50,984 nt of DNA from Candidatus Woesebacteria bacterium (GCA_018060955.1 JAGOVC010000003.1:1-50984); one strand, 5' to 3'; shown: positions 8,396-16,635, numbered from the stretch's first letter. Notes: generated by a model not told the origin, from the sequence alone. A program made the numbers and translations.

Positions 8396-8435
8396 GAATA
8401 TTAATTTATCAGTTAAACCGCAGTGTTTAATATTC
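8396..8435. repeat. AT-rich inverted repeat between paralogs 5 and 6
   Basis: GAATATTAA (8396-8404) and TTAATATTC (8427-8435) are perfect 9-nt complements separated by 22 nt. An alternative inner hairpin TTAAAC/GTTTAA competes with it. There is no T-run after it, so it is not a typical terminator. Confidence 0.5.
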
Positions 8436-8470
8436 ATACGCTCGAGTTATAGAGTATCGCCCAAGTAATC

Positions 8471-8508
8471 TGAGTATCCAAATAACGCTGTGTTAGAATT
8501 ACTGCCAG
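8471..8508 (+). repeat. Promoter-containing direct repeat, copy B (before paralog 6)
   Basis: Second copy of the 38-nt element, with CTGAGT (8470-8475), an 18-nt spacer and TAGAAT (8494-8499). It differs at 4 positions from 7956-7993, all in the spacer or downstream, while the two promoter boxes are nearly unchanged. Confidence 0.8.
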
Positions 8509-8537
8509 CCATTTAATACTAGAATTTGGAGTACGAT

Positions 8538-8900
8538 ATGACGACTAAATTCATTGAGCGATTTCTCCCAGAATTTCAGCATAGGCCACTTATTGAACGA
8601 CTTAGACAAACAGCCATCAAGCAGCCTTCGGTGGGATTTGCCACAGATGAACAATTTCAGGCTGCTCTTGTAGCTGCAATTGCAGAACGATCGCTAAACC
8701 AGGATGAAGGACTGAATCGATCAACTGCTCAACGATTTATTAATAACCTGTTGAATTCTAAGCAAGTACTATCTGGATATGACGATTTTGCTCGCTATGC
8801 TGCAGCCACAACTGATGAAGAATTACGCTTCAACGCTGCAATTCATCCAGAAATTATTGATCGAGCTTTGGTGCTACTACTACAATCTCAGCGTGATTAG
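8538..8900 (+). CDS. Array paralog 6, unknown ~120-aa family
   Basis: 120 aa; ATG 8538 with GGAG upstream is preferred to the in-frame start at 8526. Opening MTTKFIERFLPEF, then GFATDEQFQAALVAAI, SGYDDFARYAAATTDEEL and IDRALVLLLQSQRD. The WP-x-x-R motif is lost (KQPSVGF) though the neighbouring TDEQF is kept. Its stop TAG overlaps by one base the GTG at 8900 that could start the following glycoside hydrolase gene, so the two are probably translationally coupled. Confidence 0.77.
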   Translation: MTTKFIERFLPEFQHRPLIERLRQTAIKQPSVGFATDEQFQAALVAAIAERSLNQDEGLNRSTAQRFINNLLNSKQVLSGYDDFARYAAATTDEELRFNAAIHPEIIDRALVLLLQSQRD

Positions 8901-9823
8901 TGTCATTACAGACTGATACGAATCTAATGAAATCTTCCATTCAATATGGCACGACATTTTCGCATTTGCATGCACAGTGGCTAGGTCTTGATGTTCGTTC
9001 TACGTTTAAGAAGACTCTCTCGTTGAAATTCGATTACATCCGATTGTGCTGTTACTGGAAAGAGTGCGAGCCACAGCTTGGTGTGGTTGATTTCTCCTCA
9101 CTGGATGAATTGCTCACACTCTGTGAACGAAAGAAGCAAGCGGTGGTGGTGACCGTGGGAATGAAAGCTCCACGATGGCCAGAGTTTCATCTGCCGGATT
9201 GGACAAGCTTTGATGATCCGGACCTACATACACATGTTCTGCGATTCATAAAAGCAGTTATTTTGCATCTGCGTCAGTATCGGTGTATTCAGTATTGGCA
9301 GGTAGAAAACGAGCCGATAGAGAGGATGGTCACGAATTTTCGTTCCATATCTATGTTGTTATTTAGTCAGGAGGTATCACTGGTACGAAGCTTAGATCAT
9401 CGTCCAATTATCGGTACGATGCTTGCTAATTCCCGGTACCTGTTTTTCCCTGAGCGTTCACTACTAGGAATCTGTGATGTCTTGGGTGTTGATCTCTATT
9501 TTAAAATACCAGTCTTGGGATTGTTGACTCTGCCCTTTCTCGAAATTCCTGGAAGTTTGCGACGATTGATAATGGGTAGTTCTAAACCAGTCTGGATCAC
9601 GGAACTACAGGCAGAACCCTGGGAATCGCACAATCCTTTTACCAAACAGAAACGAATAGTGGGGATCACTGCATCAGGTCTTAGAGACTCTTCCGATAAG
9701 GCACGAAAGATGGGTGCGACGACCATTTTCTTTTGGGGTGTGGAGTATTGGATTGCTCAACAACAACGTGGAGATTCTTCACTTCTTCAAACGGCAAAAA
9801 TGATTATCAATCAACATCGATAA
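8900..9823 (+). CDS. Clan-A-type (TIM-barrel) glycoside hydrolase, cytoplasmic form
   Basis: 307 aa from GTG 8900, or 298 aa from ATG 8927; the first overlaps the previous stop, the second is a conventional start. The fold is indicated by the paired carboxylates of clan A glycosidases: YWQVENEP (acid/base, E138 in GTG numbering) and VWITELQAEPWE (nucleophile, E235), with the early strand FDYIRLCCYW and the end strand TIFFWGVEYW. It resembles GH5/GH39/GH42-like cellulase-superfamily proteins, but the exact family is not assigned. No signal peptide is visible, odd for a polysaccharidase. It is embedded between copies 6 and 7 of the small-protein array. Confidence 0.75.
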   Translation: MSLQTDTNLMKSSIQYGTTFSHLHAQWLGLDVRSTFKKTLSLKFDYIRLCCYWKECEPQLGVVDFSSLDELLTLCERKKQAVVVTVGMKAPRWPEFHLPDWTSFDDPDLHTHVLRFIKAVILHLRQYRCIQYWQVENEPIERMVTNFRSISMLLFSQEVSLVRSLDHRPIIGTMLANSRYLFFPERSLLGICDVLGVDLYFKIPVLGLLTLPFLEIPGSLRRLIMGSSKPVWITELQAEPWESHNPFTKQKRIVGITASGLRDSSDKARKMGATTIFFWGVEYWIAQQQRGDSSLLQTAKMIINQHR

Positions 9824-9896
9824 ATTCTTACCGTATTCTCTAAAATTCGGCGTATGCTCTGCCATACAGAAGCACTATCCAGCGATTTATTTTCTC

Positions 9897-10262
9897 ATGA
9901 CCGACCAATTCTTGGTACAACAACATTTTTCAGCTCCCACGTCCTTTGAAGCACGAATGGCGATTTTAACAAAGCTCGAATCACTTGCGCATATTCGAAA
10001 ATTGACCGATCATGCCACAATTCAATTTCTGATTACTGCTCAGGTTCAAATAGGATGCACGGAGAAATCTTCTATTTCGTATGCAACCCAGATGCATAAC
10101 ATTTTCATCCGCCAAGGATGGGTTTTAGTGGGTACAGAGGAATTTGCCGTTGCACTACATGCGGTTACAACGAAAGAACTTCTTTCAGCTGATCGGATAG
10201 GGAAGATTGCGATTGCGCGAATTGATCGTGCGATTGCACTCATGCATGGAAGTCGACACTAA
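9897..10262 (+). CDS. Array paralog 7, unknown family (outlying, most divergent copy)
   Basis: 121 aa. MTDQFLVQQHFS opens like MTTEFL of the other copies; HIRKLTDHATIQFLI matches the WP-x-x-R-x-x-TD-x-E-L block without the tryptophan, and TTKELLSADRIGKIAIARIDRAIALM matches the C-terminal block. No other array features are lost in length. It lies after the glycoside hydrolase, separated by 73 nt with TAAAAT as a possible -10 box. Membership rests on position, length and pattern; pairwise identity is low. Confidence 0.66.
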   Translation: MTDQFLVQQHFSAPTSFEARMAILTKLESLAHIRKLTDHATIQFLITAQVQIGCTEKSSISYATQMHNIFIRQGWVLVGTEEFAVALHAVTTKELLSADRIGKIAIARIDRAIALMHGSRH

Positions 10263-10265
10263 GAA

Positions 10266-11006
10266 CTACTCCAAGAAATGGACGAAGAGACCTAGTAGGA
10301 CGATGCCTCCCACAAAGGGGAGTGTCTGCATCCACTTCTTTTTATCGGACAGTTCTTTATGAAGTTCTGGAATTAGATCTGAACAGGCAATGTAGAGAAA
10401 CATCCCTGCAGTAAAGCTTAAAAGAATCCATGAAACACCTTGGACGGTTTCAAAAAAGAAGTACGCAGTGATCGCTCCGAGAACAGCCGTTAGTCCAGAA
10501 ATAAAATTGTAGAGAAGCGCTTTTGATTTCTTCATTCCCCCACTGATTAAGACACTAAAATCAGCAATTTCTTGTGGGATTTCATGAGCAGCGATTGCAA
10601 GTGTCGTTGTAACCCCTAGTGCTGGACTGACGAGAAACGCCGCAGCGATTGCAACTCCATCGATGAAATTGTGGACCGCATCTCCCAAGAGTATTAATAC
10701 AGAGGTAGGCGCTTTTCCATGCGAGGCATGGTGATGGTGAAACCACACCACAAATCGCTCTAAGAAGAAAAACGCGACAATTCCAATTAACACCGGAAGG
10801 AAGATGTTACCTTCTCCAGCAGCTTCCTGTGCTTCGGGAAGAAGATCGAGTAATGCTGCGGACAGCATAATACCGGCTGCAAAACTAACCAGTGAAGACG
10901 TAAACGTAGAGTTTGAGAATAACCGATGGTTTACCAAGAAAATACCGCCAACAAACGAGACAGCACTGACTAAGAGACTGGCAATAAGGATGAAGAATAA
11001 TGTCAT
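10266..11006 (-). CDS. ZIP-family divalent metal transporter
   Basis: 246 aa, about 8 membrane helices. The ZIP metal site is plain: HNFIDGVAIAAAFL in helix 4 and HEIPQEIADFSVLISGGM in helix 5, where the histidines and glutamates bind the ion. A His-rich cytoplasmic loop (HHHHASHG) precedes helix 4. Such proteins import Zn, Fe or Mn into the cytoplasm; specificity cannot be read. It is 32 nt downstream of the Nudix gene on the same strand, probably one transcript from the divergent promoter at 11612-11663. Its end converges on paralog 7 with a 3-nt gap. Confidence 0.9.
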   Translation of the reverse strand: MTLFFILIASLLVSAVSFVGGIFLVNHRLFSNSTFTSSLVSFAAGIMLSAALLDLLPEAQEAAGEGNIFLPVLIGIVAFFFLERFVVWFHHHHASHGKAPTSVLILLGDAVHNFIDGVAIAAAFLVSPALGVTTTLAIAAHEIPQEIADFSVLISGGMKKSKALLYNFISGLTAVLGAITAYFFFETVQGVSWILLSFTAGMFLYIACSDLIPELHKELSDKKKWMQTLPFVGGIVLLGLFVHFLE

Positions 11007-11038
11007 GCACCAATTATCGCAACTAAGTTGCGTATTGT

Positions 11039-11611
11039 CTAGAGACCAATTTGTGATGCCTCTAATCCAATTTTATGAATTTCTCCATAGAGCTTGCCAT
11101 AGTCGCTCCACCGGAACTGTTCTTCTTCACTGGATAATGGATTTTTACTTCTCATGATGATCAAATCTGAAGATAATGCACTATAGCGATCAATCAGTTC
11201 TTTCATTCCTTGCGCGGTGAGAGATTTGAACCCATCCAAATCATCATTGGCGCGTATGTCATAAGAGTCACAGGAAATTCCAAAGAGATAGGTCGTAAAC
11301 TGATATATTTTATTCGTACTCTCTTCCGAAATGTCGGCCACAATGGTCGCAATCAGTTTGAATGCCGACGGATGGACCGATAGTCCAAGCTCTTCTTGTA
11401 GCTCTCTTGCTGCTCCTGCTCGGGGATCTTCTTTTTCTTCTAATCCCCCACCGACAAAGCGAACAATCCCAGCAGGATAGATATCTTTTGCCCCAAGGAT
11501 GTACTTTCCATCTTGGTCTCGGACCATGATGAGCGCGTGGCGTCCTCGTTTCATGACAGGGGGAACGTGCGAAAAGGAAAATTGAAGGATACGAGGGGGT
11601 GTGGAATCCAT
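11039..11611 (-). CDS. Nudix hydrolase
   Basis: 190 aa. The Nudix box runs GGLEEKED, PRAGAA, RELQEELGL and matches G-x5-E-x7-REU-x-EE-x-G-U exactly, so the metal-binding glutamates are intact. The N-terminal strand RHALIMVRDQDGKYILG is typical. It hydrolyses a nucleoside diphosphate linked to another moiety; the substrate is unknown. A -10 box TACAAT lies 8 nt before the ATG. The gene is divergent from the methyltransferase gene and precedes the ZIP transporter. Confidence 0.9.
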   Translation of the reverse strand: MDSTPPRILQFSFSHVPPVMKRGRHALIMVRDQDGKYILGAKDIYPAGIVRFVGGGLEEKEDPRAGAARELQEELGLSVHPSAFKLIATIVADISEESTNKIYQFTTYLFGISCDSYDIRANDDLDGFKSLTAQGMKELIDRYSALSSDLIIMRSKNPLSSEEEQFRWSDYGKLYGEIHKIGLEASQIGL

Positions 11612-11663
11612 AGATTCCTATTGTACATGGAGTTGGGGGAATTTCCCATGATATACTCGAGGA
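11612..11663. promoter_or_regulatory. Divergent promoter region with two near-leaderless promoters
   Basis: Only 52 nt separate the two start codons. On the minus strand TACAAT (11620-11625) is 8 nt before the Nudix ATG. On the plus strand TATACT (11652-11657) is 6 nt before the methyltransferase ATG. Both predicted start sites fall at or within about 2 nt of the start codon. Confidence 0.6.
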
Positions 11664-12428
11664 ATGCAGCATTCACATCAATCATGGGACAACGTATCGA
11701 ACTGGTATGACAAACTAGTTGGGGCAAAGGGCCAATATTTCCATCAACATGTCATTTTTCCAAATGTCCTGTCTCTCCTTCGGCTAAAGACGCCATTGTC
11801 TGTTTTGGACTTGGGCTGTGGTCAGGGTGTGTTTTGTCGCGAACTTTCGGACAAAGGTCACCAGGTCACCGGTGTTGATGCATCCAAAAAACTGATAGAG
11901 CAATCCAAACACTACCGATCCAAAGGAGCCATTGAATATATCGTGGATGATGCGCGAACGCTTCGAAATCTACAGAATCGCACCTTTGATCGTGTTGTGT
12001 CGATCCTATCTCTTCAAAATATCGATCCGATTGATGGTGTGTTTTCGCGCGTGAAAATGCTCTTAAAACCAGGTGGAACGTTCGTCGTTGTGATTCTTCA
12101 TCCCTGTTTTCGATCCCCAAGAATTACTGGATGGGGTGAAGATGAACAACGAAAACTTCAGTATCGTCGAGTGGATCGCTATCTGACTCCCATGGAGATT
12201 CCAATCCAGATGCATCCAGGGAAAGAACGTGGACCAATTACGTGGACGTATCATCGTTCTCTGTCCACGTACAGTAAATTGGCAACCTCGAATGGTTTGA
12301 TGATCGATGCCATGGAAGAATGGACTAGTGATAAACAATCCGAAGGGAAATTTGCAAAGATGGAAAATCTTGCTCGAAGTGAAATCCCAATGTTTATGGC
12401 TATTCGTTTCAAAAAGGTAGCTCTATGA
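11664..12428 (+). CDS. Class I SAM-dependent methyltransferase
   Basis: 254 aa. Motif I is VLDLGCGQGVFCREL (about 49-63), followed by the acidic strand end VTGVDAS and motif II-like IEYIVDDA. The C-terminal part is LKPGGTFVVVILHPCF, in the style of ubiquinone/menaquinone-type (UbiE/Coq5-like) small-molecule methyltransferases. Substrate unknown. It begins a four-gene run in which each junction overlaps or nearly abuts; its TGA overlaps the ATG of the next gene. Confidence 0.88.
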   Translation: MQHSHQSWDNVSNWYDKLVGAKGQYFHQHVIFPNVLSLLRLKTPLSVLDLGCGQGVFCRELSDKGHQVTGVDASKKLIEQSKHYRSKGAIEYIVDDARTLRNLQNRTFDRVVSILSLQNIDPIDGVFSRVKMLLKPGGTFVVVILHPCFRSPRITGWGEDEQRKLQYRRVDRYLTPMEIPIQMHPGKERGPITWTYHRSLSTYSKLATSNGLMIDAMEEWTSDKQSEGKFAKMENLARSEIPMFMAIRFKKVAL

Positions 12429-13054
12429 CGCGTTTTGTTCATGGACTTGCATTGATTGTGATTCCCCTATGGTGGATGTTTCATCTACTCTGGAATCCCA
12501 CTCTTGTAGATGTTGTTTCTGCATTGACCTACAAAGCTAACCCACCGCAGGTTGCCCAGTCGGCGCTTACGGAAGCGAAATCTCGAGCATTAAAGATTGC
12601 CATGCTAGGAACTAGTGATGTGCGTGATGTTGTGTTTACTCCAAACGAAGTAGCACATTTAAACGATGTTTCTACCCTGTACAAGCCAATCGCTCGAGTA
12701 CTCAACTTCCTTTCTGCCTGTGCCTGGATCGTGTTACTTGCATTCGTGTTGAAAAAGAAATCATTTGTTACTAGTTTTCAGGACTCAGCGTTTGTTTATG
12801 CTGGTTTTGTCGTACTGTTCTTTGGTTTTCTTCTTTTCTTTTCGATCTTCTTTACTCAATTTCATACCATTCTGTTTCCACAGGGGAACTGGGAGTTCCC
12901 TGCCGATTCGCTTTTAATTCAAACATTTCCCGAGCTATTTTGGAAACTGATGGTAGGCTTCCTATTGCTTCTTTGCGCTGGTGTGGCTGGTGTGTATGCG
13001 CTACTATCGTTGGTAGGCAGGCAGTCTGCAGACAACGATGAATCTTCTCGCTAA
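12425..13054 (+). CDS. DUF1461 / TIGR01906 membrane protein, Lit-like lipoprotein transacylase candidate
   Basis: 209 aa with four predicted helices (about 7-25, 92-110, 122-144, 172-195) and an outer loop after the first. The pattern matches the DUF1461 family: NEVAHLNDV with H78, and FFTQFHTILFPQGNW with H147, then PADSLLIQTFPELFW. Characterised relatives, called Lit, move an acyl chain within the N-terminal diacylglyceryl-cysteine of lipoproteins and use two histidines at about this spacing. Assignment to that activity is inference. ATGA overlap with the methyltransferase and a 17-nt overlap with the nuclease gene indicate one operon. Confidence 0.72.
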   Translation: MTRFVHGLALIVIPLWWMFHLLWNPTLVDVVSALTYKANPPQVAQSALTEAKSRALKIAMLGTSDVRDVVFTPNEVAHLNDVSTLYKPIARVLNFLSACAWIVLLAFVLKKKSFVTSFQDSAFVYAGFVVLFFGFLLFFSIFFTQFHTILFPQGNWEFPADSLLIQTFPELFWKLMVGFLLLLCAGVAGVYALLSLVGRQSADNDESSR

Positions 13055-13643
13055 AAACGGTCACTATCTTATCTTAGTGTTGGTCTCCCTTCTTCTGATT
13101 TACGGGTCGGGTGGGTCTATTAAATTGGATCAACTCCCGACAATCTATCCAAAAGTTCTGTCTCTATTTATTTCTGTGCCAGAAGGATTTGTACCGGTGT
13201 TGGAAGTCCTGGATGGAGATACGATTGTTGTTGATTTAGATGGCACGGAAGAAACGGTTCGATTGTTAGGTGTCGACACCCCAGAAACACGGGATCCCCG
13301 TCGACCAGTACAATGTTTTGGCAAACAAGCTTCCGACTATACAAAAGAATTACTGCTGGGCAAAGCGGTGAAACTTGTGATTGATCCGTCTGATGATAAT
13401 CGTGATAGCTTTGGAAGGTTATTGCGTTACATCTATATCGAAGATGGCACCATGATTAACGAACGTCTAGTGTATGATGGCTATGCATTTGCCTACGAGA
13501 AGTACCCGACTGCACGGACACAACTTCTAAAACAAATGGAAGCAGATGCAAAAAAGAATAATCGCGGACTATGGGGAGGATGTGACGTAACGATAACAAA
13601 TAGTGGAAAATCCAAGTCCACCCAGTCGGTTACGACACCCTAA
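13038..13643 (+). CDS. Secreted or membrane-anchored thermonuclease-like (SNase) protein
   Basis: 201 aa. One N-terminal hydrophobic helix (about 8-24) should export or anchor it. The SNase domain (about 52-180) keeps VLDGDTIVV, the calcium-site region, RLLGVDTPE with catalytic Arg and Glu, and DSFGRLLRYIY with the second catalytic Arg, so it should be active on extracellular DNA or RNA. A Ser/Thr-rich tail follows GLWGGCD. Its start overlaps the end of the Lit-like gene by 17 nt. A role in scavenging nucleotides would suit a genome poor in biosynthesis, but this is inference. Confidence 0.88.
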   Translation: MNLLAKNGHYLILVLVSLLLIYGSGGSIKLDQLPTIYPKVLSLFISVPEGFVPVLEVLDGDTIVVDLDGTEETVRLLGVDTPETRDPRRPVQCFGKQASDYTKELLLGKAVKLVIDPSDDNRDSFGRLLRYIYIEDGTMINERLVYDGYAFAYEKYPTARTQLLKQMEADAKKNNRGLWGGCDVTITNSGKSKSTQSVTTP

Positions 13644-13649
13644 TGCCAA

Positions 13650-14315
13650 ATGGAAACAGGAATTGTGTATACCAGGGTTGTTTCGAATCGTGCTCGCCGC
13701 ATTTCCATCACCATCAATGCACAAGGAGACGTAGTGGTGACGACACCACGATGGGTTGCCACCCGCGATGTCAGTCATTTCGTGGAGGCTTCGCGTGACT
13801 GGATCTTGGCTCAGCGAGAAAAAGTGTCGTCCAAGCCCAAATTAATCAGTCCGCAGGCTGTCTATTACTTAGGCAAAGAATACGCACTCAAACAGTCCAA
13901 TAAATTGGATGGTTCCGTACGGTTCTATCAAGATTCCCTGATTCTGGCCCCGACAATCCTGTCGTCCAAATCCTCATTACTTCTTTTGGAAAAATGGTTA
14001 CAGTCAAAAGCACGACATTTGATCTCCGAGCGCACCCACTATTGGAGTGAACAGATGGAGCTCCCCTTCAATGGAATGGCATTCAAACAACAGAAAACGC
14101 GGTGGGGAAGCTGCTCTTCTACCAAACATTTGAACTTTAACTGGAAACTGATTCATGCTCCTCTAGAAGTCATTGATTATGTGATTATTCACGAGTTAAG
14201 CCATACCAAGCACATGAATCATGGAAAACAGTTTTGGGATCTCGTGGCTCGTTTTGATCCCGATCATCCGCATCATCGTCGCTGGTTACAGCGATTCGGG
14301 AGTACAGAAGACTAG
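13650..14315 (+). CDS. YgjP-type (DUF45) zinc metallopeptidase-like protein
   Basis: 221 aa. N-terminal strand-rich region with RARRISITI and PRWV, then the characteristic KTRWGSCSSTKHLNFNWKLI and the zinc site IIHELSHTKHMNHGKQFW, giving HELSH plus a downstream His. This is the family of E. coli YgjP, whose biological substrate is not settled. No signal peptide, so cytoplasmic. It begins 6 nt after the nuclease stop and is the last gene of the run that starts with the methyltransferase. Confidence 0.9.
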   Translation: METGIVYTRVVSNRARRISITINAQGDVVVTTPRWVATRDVSHFVEASRDWILAQREKVSSKPKLISPQAVYYLGKEYALKQSNKLDGSVRFYQDSLILAPTILSSKSSLLLLEKWLQSKARHLISERTHYWSEQMELPFNGMAFKQQKTRWGSCSSTKHLNFNWKLIHAPLEVIDYVIIHELSHTKHMNHGKQFWDLVARFDPDHPHHRRWLQRFGSTED

Positions 14316-14390
14316 TTGTTGCCTGAGTCATAGACGACCGTCTTACAAAAGGGGTACAATACTCGGTAGTACAATTTTCAAACCCCTTGT

Positions 14391-15473
14391 ATGGATACAA
14401 TGAGCAGCCCAGATGATTACCGAAGTGAGGACGTTTCACCTCAGACTTCTGGAGAGGTCAGCACACCCTCCTCGTCAAATAACAAACTGCGAATTGGAAT
14501 TATTTCAAGTGTAGCTCTCGTGCTTTTTCTTGGTGCCTCTGTAAGTTATGCAATGTGGCAACGATCAACCACCAATGGCAATGCAACAGAAGTCACGCAA
14601 GAAGAGCTGATGGAAGACACACTAGCCGATCAAAATTCTCGTCAGGAGGACGACACGCGTGATACTCTGACAGCAGCGACACGATCTGCGACAGCGTCAC
14701 CTGCAGTTGTTCGATCGACCTCATCGCCAGTGGTGACAGCCAAACCGACTCCTACGCCCACTGCAACTCCGACCCCTACACCTGTTCCTGTGGATGTGGC
14801 GATAACAGCGGTGTACTTATGGGACTACAATGCAATGTCCTCGATCTTAAACCCAACTGCTTCAAACACATTATCAATTGATGAGAAAAACTGGACCTCG
14901 ATTCCCTCTCCAATCTCAATGACCTTTGAACTTAAAACGATTGGAAACACTTCGCAAAAAAGTGTTCCATATAGAGTAACTGCAAATGGAACAGTGGTTC
15001 AATCCGGATTAATCGGTCTGGTTAACTCGTCGGGAACAATTTCACCGACGTTTAGCTTACCGTTTGCTCCGGCATCGTATACGGTCGCAATTGATATTAA
15101 TCAGCCGAGTGAGTATACAGAGGCTAATACAAGTAATAATACCTATACCTTCCCCTATACGATTCGTGCAGACACAACCCCTCCGCAAATTTCCTTTGAT
15201 ATCCTCAAACGCGCAGATACCCAGCAAACATGTGTGACCCCACGCTATGCAACCGATGTCTCAACAAGTGAAAATGACATTCGATTTGAAGGAAAACTTG
15301 ATGGTGAAAACTGGTATTCCTTCACCTACCGACCGGATCCGAGCAAAGAGCCACGCTACGAACGATGTTTAACTGGTCCAGCGGGTGAGTACCATACCTT
15401 CTATGTGAAAGCTTGGGACAAACGTGGGAACCAAATGGAGGGTGTATACTCGTTTAGTCTCTATGCATTCTAG
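14391..15473 (+). CDS. Surface-anchored protein with CARDB-like domain
   Basis: 360 aa; ATG 14391, with 14400 as an alternative. A short cytoplasmic Ser/Glu-rich part, one membrane helix (about 34-52), then a long Thr/Pro linker with repeated TPTPT. The external part from about 140 has an Ig-like domain resembling CARDB (VDVAITAVYLWD, ELKTIGNTSQ, YTEANTSNNTYTF), followed by a second beta-rich domain with two cysteines. Probably adhesive or structural on the cell surface. Inverted arms AAGGGGT and ACCCCTT (14350-14386) flank two TACAAT boxes just upstream, so the promoter region can fold. Confidence 0.7.
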   Translation: MDTMSSPDDYRSEDVSPQTSGEVSTPSSSNNKLRIGIISSVALVLFLGASVSYAMWQRSTTNGNATEVTQEELMEDTLADQNSRQEDDTRDTLTAATRSATASPAVVRSTSSPVVTAKPTPTPTATPTPTPVPVDVAITAVYLWDYNAMSSILNPTASNTLSIDEKNWTSIPSPISMTFELKTIGNTSQKSVPYRVTANGTVVQSGLIGLVNSSGTISPTFSLPFAPASYTVAIDINQPSEYTEANTSNNTYTFPYTIRADTTPPQISFDILKRADTQQTCVTPRYATDVSTSENDIRFEGKLDGENWYSFTYRPDPSKEPRYERCLTGPAGEYHTFYVKAWDKRGNQMEGVYSFSLYAF

Positions 15474-15531
15474 ACAAATGGCCGTGATCCCGCTCCACTT
15501 CGATAAAGCTCCGCCAAGAGTATAACTTCTT

Positions 15532-16635
15532 TTGCTCGTTGTACTCGTTATTTTTCGTATTTATCCTATGCCACTTGCATATCTTGCGTCAGTTGACGCA
15601 CTTGAAACGTATCTACAATCAAAACATCTTTCTTGGAAGGAGTGTCAGCTGCCAGACAAGGAGCAGTGCCGATCGTTGTTTGCGTTGAGGATTCCACTCT
15701 CCTATGCCAATCTTATTAATTGGAAAGATCCAGAAGATCCCTTGCGGGCGATGGTGATGCCAAGTCTACTGGAGAAAAATATTCAGGATTATGAGCTAAC
15801 TGATCCGATTGGGGATTCGAGCCATGAGCCAATTCCTGGACTAATCCATCGGTATCCGAATCGTTGTTTGCTTCTATGTACCACGTATTGCGGGGTCCAT
15901 TGCCGATTTTGTTTTCGTCGCGATGTCATTGGGAAACCAAGACCGATTGATATTCACGCAGCCGAAGGCTATCTACGTTCACATCCAGAGATTGCAGAAG
16001 TCATTTTTTCTGGAGGTGACCCTCTGACCTTCCCGATCGCCTTCTTGCGGGGAATGCTTTCAATGCTGGATTCGATTACTTCCGTACAAGTAATCCGTTT
16101 TCATACTCGACTGGCTGTCATGGATCCAAGTGTTCTCTCCGAAGAATGGCTTTCTGCGGTATCTACTCTGACAGAAAAACGTATCGTTGTGGTACTGCAT
16201 TGTAATCATGCCCGAGAAATTAGTCCGCAACTGCGTGCTGCTGTCCAACGCTTACAAGCTGTAGGGATTGTGGTGCTTTCCCAATCAGTACTCCTACAAG
16301 GGGTCAATGATTCAACTACTGCTCTGCAAGAGTTATTCTGGAACTTGTTCATCGATGGGATTATCCCCTATTATCTACATCATCTTGACTATGCAAAAGG
16401 GACACATCATTTTCGTGTTTCTGTAGAAGATGGAAAAACACTCTATGCATCGCTACGTGGTCGACTTCCAGGGTACTGTATTCCGGAGTATGTCGTAGAT
16501 CTTCCCGGTGGAGATGGAAAAATCCCAGTGATGCAGTTACAAGAGTTACAGGATGGTCACTATCTTGCCAACAGCTGGGATCAGCGCCAGGTTATGTACG
16601 TAGATCAAGCGATATCGTTGTCCGACCAAAAGTGA
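15532..16635 (+). CDS. epmB: EpmB-like lysine 2,3-aminomutase (radical SAM)
   Basis: 367 aa from TTG 15532, or 355 aa from ATG 15568; neither has a Shine-Dalgarno sequence and TATAAC lies 5 nt before the TTG. The radical SAM cluster is C120-x3-C124-x2-C127 in YCGVHCRFCFRR; FSGGDPL and the PLP lysine in PGGDGKIP (K330) are present. PYYLHHLDYAKGTHHF is closer to EpmB (PYYLH-x-LD) than to clostridial lysine aminomutase, while the PGGDGKIP end is aminomutase-like. EpmB makes (R)-beta-lysine for attachment to elongation factor P. The epmA-like gene and efp lie 0.9 and 3 kb downstream on the same strand, which supports this role. Confidence 0.84.
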   Translation: MLVVLVIFRIYPMPLAYLASVDALETYLQSKHLSWKECQLPDKEQCRSLFALRIPLSYANLINWKDPEDPLRAMVMPSLLEKNIQDYELTDPIGDSSHEPIPGLIHRYPNRCLLLCTTYCGVHCRFCFRRDVIGKPRPIDIHAAEGYLRSHPEIAEVIFSGGDPLTFPIAFLRGMLSMLDSITSVQVIRFHTRLAVMDPSVLSEEWLSAVSTLTEKRIVVVLHCNHAREISPQLRAAVQRLQAVGIVVLSQSVLLQGVNDSTTALQELFWNLFIDGIIPYYLHHLDYAKGTHHFRVSVEDGKTLYASLRGRLPGYCIPEYVVDLPGGDGKIPVMQLQELQDGHYLANSWDQRQVMYVDQAISLSDQK

